From Anisakis pegreffii (lineage: Eukaryota > Nematoda > Chromadorea > Rhabditida > Anisakidae): 64,000 nt of DNA. The stretch lies in contig JAPYMA010000154.1 of assembly GCA_035041965.1 (NCBI GenBank), forward strand, positions 114,747 through 178,746, in the 5' to 3' direction. The position numbers were made by a program, and so were the translations under genes. This document shows positions 59,001 through 64,000 of the stretch, piece by piece. Under the pieces are notes generated by a model. The model saw nothing but the letters and a program-made list of their open reading frames with translations. It was not told the origin of the DNA and searched no databases. How positions within the stretch are numbered: position 1 is the stretch's first letter; every line of letters starts with the position of its first letter.

Positions 59001-62000
59001 TTAGGCTTAGGCTTAGGCTTAGGCTTAGGCTTAGGCTTAGGCTTAGGCTTAGGCTTAGGCTTAGGCTTAGGCTTAGGCTTAGGCTTAGGCTTAGGCTTAG
59101 GCTTAGGCTTAGGCTTAGGCTTAGGCTTAGGCTTAGGCTTAGGCTTAGGCTTAGGCTTAGGCTTAGGCTTAGGCTTAGGCTTAGGCTTAGGCTTAGGCTT
59201 AGGCTTAGGCTTAGGCTTAGGCTTAGGCTTAGGCTTAGGCTTAGGCTTAGGCTTAGGCTTAGGCTTAGGCTTAGGCTTAGGCTTAGGCTTAGGCTTAGGC
59301 TTAGGCTTAGGCTTAGGCTTAGGCTTAGGCTTAGGCTTAGGCTTAGGCTTAGGCTTAGGCTTAGGCTTAGGCTTAGGCTTAGGCTTAGGCTTAGGCTTAG
59401 GCTTAGGCTTAGGCTTAGGCTTAGGCTTAGGCTTAGGCTTAGGCTTAGGCTTAGGCTTAGGCTTAGGCTTAGGCTTAGGCTTAGGCTTAGGCTTAGGCTT
59501 AGGCTTAGGCTTAGGCTTAGGCTTAGGCTTAGGCTTAGGCTTAGGCTTAGGCTTAGGCTTAGGCTTAGGCTTAGGCTTAGGCTTAGGCTTAGGCTTAGGC
59601 TTAGGCTTAGGCTTAGGCTTAGGCTTAGGCTTAGGCTTAGGCTTAGGCTTAGGCTTAGGCTTAGGCTTAGGCTTAGGCTTAGGCTTAGGCTTAGGCTTAG
59701 GCTTAGGCTTAGGCTTAGGCTTAGGCTTAGGCTTAGGCTTAGGCTTAGGCTTAGGCTTAGGCTTAGGCTTAGGCTTAGGCTTAGGCTTAGGCTTAGGCTT
59801 AGGCTTAGGCTTAGGCTTAGGCTTAGGCTTAGGCTTAGGCTTAGGCTTAGGCTTAGGCTTAGGCTTAGGCTTAGGCTTAGGCTTAGGCTTAGGCTTAGGC
59901 TTAGGCTTAGGCTTAGGCTTAGGCTTAGGCTTAGGCTTAGGCTTAGGCTTAGGCTTAGGCTTAGGCTTAGGCTTAGGCTTAGGCTTAGGCTTAGGCTTAG
60001 GCTTAGGCTTAGGCTTAGGCTTAGGCTTAGGCTTAGGCTTAGGCTTAGGCTTAGGCTTAGGCTTAGGCTTAGGCTTAGGCTTAGGCTTAGGCTTAGGCTT
60101 AGGCTTAGGCTTAGGCTTAGGCTTAGGCTTAGGCTTAGGCTTAGGCTTAGGCTTAGGCTTAGGCTTAGGCTTAGGCTTAGGCTTAGGCTTAGGCTTAGGC
60201 TTAGGCTTAGGCTTAGGCTTAGGCTTAGGCTTAGGCTTAGGCTTAGGCTTAGGCTTAGGCTTAGGCTTAGGCTTAGGCTTAGGCTTAGGCTTAGGCTTAG
60301 GCTTAGGCTTAGGCTTAGGCTTAGGCTTAGGCTTAGGCTTAGGCTTAGGCTTAGGCTTAGGCTTAGGCTTAGGCTTAGGCTTAGGCTTAGGCTTAGGCTT
60401 AGGCTTAGGCTTAGGCTTAGGCTTAGGCTTAGGCTTAGGCTTAGGCTTAGGCTTAGGCTTAGGCTTAGGCTTAGGCTTAGGCTTAGGCTTAGGCTTAGGC
60501 TTAGGCTTAGGCTTAGGCTTAGGCTTAGGCTTAGGCTTAGGCTTAGGCTTAGGCTTAGGCTTAGGCTTAGGCTTAGGCTTAGGCTTAGGCTTAGGCTTAG
60601 GCTTAGGCTTAGGCTTAGGCTTAGGCTTAGGCTTAGGCTTAGGCTTAGGCTTAGGCTTAGGCTTAGGCTTAGGCTTAGGCTTAGGCTTAGGCTTAGGCTT
60701 AGGCTTAGGCTTAGGCTTAGGCTTAGGCTTAGGCTTAGGCTTAGGCTTAGGCTTAGGCTTAGGCTTAGGCTTAGGCTTAGGCTTAGGCTTAGGCTTAGGC
60801 TTAGGCTTAGGCTTAGGCTTAGGCTTAGGCTTAGGCTTAGGCTTAGGCTTAGGCTTAGGCTTAGGCTTAGGCTTAGGCTTAGGCTTAGGCTTAGGCTTAG
60901 GCTTAGGCTTAGGCTTAGGCTTAGGCTTAGGCTTAGGCTTAGGCTTAGGCTTAGGCTTAGGCTTAGGCTTAGGCTTAGGCTTAGGCTTAGGCTTAGGCTT
61001 AGGCTTAGGCTTAGGCTTAGGCTTAGGCTTAGGCTTAGGCTTAGGCTTAGGCTTAGGCTTAGGCTTAGGCTTAGGCTTAGGCTTAGGCTTAGGCTTAGGC
61101 TTAGGCTTAGGCTTAGGCTTAGGCTTAGGCTTAGGCTTAGGCTTAGGCTTAGGCTTAGGCTTAGGCTTAGGCTTAGGCTTAGGCTTAGGCTTAGGCTTAG
61201 GCTTAGGCTTAGGCTTAGGCTTAGGCTTAGGCTTAGGCTTAGGCTTAGGCTTAGGCTTAGGCTTAGGCTTAGGCTTAGGCTTAGGCTTAGGCTTAGGCTT
61301 AGGCTTAGGCTTAGGCTTAGGCTTAGGCTTAGGCTTAGGCTTAGGCTTAGGCTTAGGCTTAGGCTTAGGCTTAGGCTTAGGCTTAGGCTTAGGCTTAGGC
61401 TTAGGCTTAGGCTTAGGCTTAGGCTTAGGCTTAGGCTTAGGCTTAGGCTTAGGCTTAGGCTTAGGCTTAGGCTTAGGCTTAGGCTTAGGCTTAGGCTTAG
61501 GCTTAGGCTTAGGCTTAGGCTTAGGCTTAGGCTTAGGCTTAGGCTTAGGCTTAGGCTTAGGCTTAGGCTTAGGCTTAGGCTTAGGCTTAGGCTTAGGCTT
61601 AGGCTTAGGCTTAGGCTTAGGCTTAGGCTTAGGCTTAGGCTTAGGCTTAGGCTTAGGCTTAGGCTTAGGCTTAGGCTTAGGCTTAGGCTTAGGCTTAGGC
61701 TTAGGCTTAGGCTTAGGCTTAGGCTTAGGCTTAGGCTTAGGCTTAGGCTTAGGCTTAGGCTTAGGCTTAGGCTTAGGCTTAGGCTTAGGCTTAGGCTTAG
61801 GCTTAGGCTTAGGCTTAGGCTTAGGCTTAGGCTTAGGCTTAGGCTTAGGCTTAGGCTTAGGCTTAGGCTTAGGCTTAGGCTTAGGCTTAGGCTTAGGCTT
61901 AGGCTTAGGCTTAGGCTTAGGCTTAGGCTTAGGCTTAGGCTTAGGCTTAGGCTTAGGCTTAGGCTTAGGCTTAGGCTTAGGCTTAGGCTTAGGCTTAGGC

Positions 62001-64000
62001 TTAGGCTTAGGCTTAGGCTTAGGCTTAGGCTTAGGCTTAGGCTTAGGCTTAGGCTTAGGCTTAGGCTTAGGCTTAGGCTTAGGCTTAGGCTTAGGCTTAG
62101 GCTTAGGCTTAGGCTTAGGCTTAGGCTTAGGCTTAGGCTTAGGCTTAGGCTTAGGCTTAGGCTTAGGCTTAGGCTTAGGCTTAGGCTTAGGCTTAGGCTT
62201 AGGCTTAGGCTTAGGCTTAGGCTTAGGCTTAGGCTTAGGCTTAGGCTTAGGCTTAGGCTTAGGCTTAGGCTTAGGCTTAGGCTTAGGCTTAGGCTTAGGC
62301 TTAGGCTTAGGCTTAGGCTTAGGCTTAGGCTTAGGCTTAGGCTTAGGCTTAGGCTTAGGCTTAGGCTTAGGCTTAGGCTTAGGCTTAGGCTTAGGCTTAG
62401 GCTTAGGCTTAGGCTTAGGCTTAGGCTTAGGCTTAGGCTTAGGCTTAGGCTTAGGCTTAGGCTTAGGCTTAGGCTTAGGCTTAGGCTTAGGCTTAGGCTT
62501 AGGCTTAGGCTTAGGCTTAGGCTTAGGCTTAGGCTTAGGCTTAGGCTTAGGCTTAGGCTTAGGCTTAGGCTTAGGCTTAGGCTTAGGCTTAGGCTTAGGC
62601 TTAGGCTTAGGCTTAGGCTTAGGCTTAGGCTTAGGCTTAGGCTTAGGCTTAGGCTTAGGCTTAGGCTTAGGCTTAGGCTTAGGCTTAGGCTTAGGCTTAG
62701 GCTTAGGCTTAGGCTTAGGCTTAGGCTTAGGCTTAGGCTTAGGCTTAGGCTTAGGCTTAGGCTTAGGCTTAGGCTTAGGCTTAGGCTTAGGCTTAGGCTT
62801 AGGCTTAGGCTTAGGCTTAGGCTTAGGCTTAGGCTTAGGCTTAGGCTTAGGCTTAGGCTTAGGCTTAGGCTTAGGCTTAGGCTTAGGCTTAGGCTTAGGC
62901 TTAGGCTTAGGCTTAGGCTTAGGCTTAGGCTTAGGCTTAGGCTTAGGCTTAGGCTTAGGCTTAGGCTTAGGCTTAGGCTTAGGCTTAGGCTTAGGCTTAG
63001 GCTTAGGCTTAGGCTTAGGCTTAGGCTTAGGCTTAGGCTTAGGCTTAGGCTTAGGCTTAGGCTTAGGCTTAGGCTTAGGCTTAGGCTTAGGCTTAGGCTT
63101 AGGCTTAGGCTTAGGCTTAGGCTTAGGCTTAGGCTTAGGCTTAGGCTTAGGCTTAGGCTTAGGCTTAGGCTTAGGCTTAGGCTTAGGCTTAGGCTTAGGC
63201 TTAGGCTTAGGCTTAGGCTTAGGCTTAGGCTTAGGCTTAGGCTTAGGCTTAGGCTTAGGCTTAGGCTTAGGCTTAGGCTTAGGCTTAGGCTTAGGCTTAG
63301 GCTTAGGCTTAGGCTTAGGCTTAGGCTTAGGCTTAGGCTTAGGCTTAGGCTTAGGCTTAGGCTTAGGCTTAGGCTTAGGCTTAGGCTTAGGCTTAGGCTT
63401 AGGCTTAGGCTTAGGCTTAGGCTTAGGCTTAGGCTTAGGCTTAGGCTTAGGCTTAGGCTTAGGCTTAGGCTTAGGCTTAGGCTTAGGCTTAGGCTTAGGC
63501 TTAGGCTTAGGCTTAGGCTTAGGCTTAGGCTTAGGCTTAGGCTTAGGCTTAGGCTTAGGCTTAGGCTTAGGCTTAGGCTTAGGCTTAGGCTTAGGCTTAG
63601 GCTTAGGCTTAGGCTTAGGCTTAGGCTTAGGCTTAGGCTTAGGCTTAGGCTTAGGCTTAGGCTTAGGCTTAGGCTTAGGCTTAGGCTTAGGCTTAGGCTT
63701 AGGCTTAGGCTTAGGCTTAGGCTTAGGCTTAGGCTTAGGCTTAGGCTTAGGCTTAGGCTTAGGCTTAGGCTTAGGCTTAGGCTTAGGCTTAGGCTTAGGC
63801 TTAGGCTTAGGCTTAGGCTTAGGCTTAGGCTTAGGCTTAGGCTTAGGCTTAGGCTTAGGCTTAGGCTTAGGCTTAGGCTTAGGCTTAGGCTTAGGCTTAG
63901 GCTTAGGCTTAGGCTTAGGCTTAGGCTTAGGCTTAGGCTTAGGCTTAGGCTTAGGCTTAGGCTTAGGCTTAGGCTTAGGCTTAGGCTTAGGCTTAGGCTT
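56024..64000 (+). repeat. Telomere, (TTAGGC)n
   Basis: About 7.97 kb, roughly 1,325 copies of the nematode telomere hexamer, run to the end of the window with the G-rich strand pointing outward. The proximal edge is slightly degenerate (ATAGGCTTAGGCCAGGC). Only a few variant units are visible: TTGAGGC near 56,170, and TTAGGGC near 56,237, 56,287, 57,447 and 58,678. After about 58,682 the array appears perfect. The true terminus may lie further right. The complementary C-rich strand is the template for the telomeric transcript in other species; nothing here shows transcription. Confidence 0.99.

Overview
The window is the end of a nematode chromosome. From about 56,024 to the last base it is an essentially unbroken array of TTAGGC, the canonical nematode telomere unit. 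The G-rich strand runs 5' to 3' towards the window end, so the chromosome terminus lies to the right. Everything else fits a nematode: short introns, conserved eukaryotic genes whose closest remembered relatives are Caenorhabditis proteins, and AG splice acceptors directly upstream of several start codons, as expected for spliced-leader trans-splicing. I cannot name the species.

Layout. Positions 1-9,190 hold no gene I can recognise, only a long inverted-repeat element with tRNA-like promoter boxes in both arms (5,764-6,680). A complete protein phosphatase 1 beta gene (gsp-1 type, minus, 9,191-12,998) follows. Positions 13,000-23,600 hold a foldback element, an internally deleted mariner, a secreted multi-Kunitz/cysteine-rich protein gene (minus), GC-rich hAT-type MITE remnants and a decayed hAT element. 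A double-CAP-domain secreted protein gene (plus, 23,670-27,513) carries a MITE in one intron and is tail-to-tail with a mitochondrial EF-Ts gene (minus, 27,858-29,507). Positions 29,700-33,750 are a mobile-element cluster, including a second hAT copy nested in another repeat. Then come a TMX1/DPY-11-like membrane thioredoxin (plus), a UCH-L3/UBH-1-like deubiquitinase (plus) and fibrillarin (minus). Positions 40,560-44,470 are a dense block of foldback elements whose cores are built from degenerate telomere-like repeats (AGCCTAAGCCTCAGCC), plus a repeat carrying a decayed OTU cysteine-protease gene. A glutamine-rich coiled-coil gene, possibly continuous with the next one, precedes a Nup358/RanBP2-like nucleoporin gene (two Ran-binding domains, one RanBP2-type zinc finger, FG repeats) that ends at 53,955. 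About 2 kb of featureless sequence separates it from the telomere.

The host genes are housekeeping (PP1, EF-Ts, fibrillarin, nucleoporin, ubiquitin hydrolase, ER thioredoxin) or secreted (Kunitz, CAP). They do not form a pathway. The coherent system in this window is the subtelomeric transposon landscape. Several short foldback elements share GGYAC termini and 8-bp target-site duplications, features expected of Merlin-type MITEs, and carry internal TTAGGC-like sequence. They are nested in each other and next to an element with an OTU protease fragment.

Exon coordinates were derived by hand from reading frame, GT/AG sites and protein-family conservation. For five genes (gsp-1, the CAP gene, EF-Ts, dpy-11-like and ubh-1-like) plus fibrillarin, the summed exon lengths are exact multiples of three.
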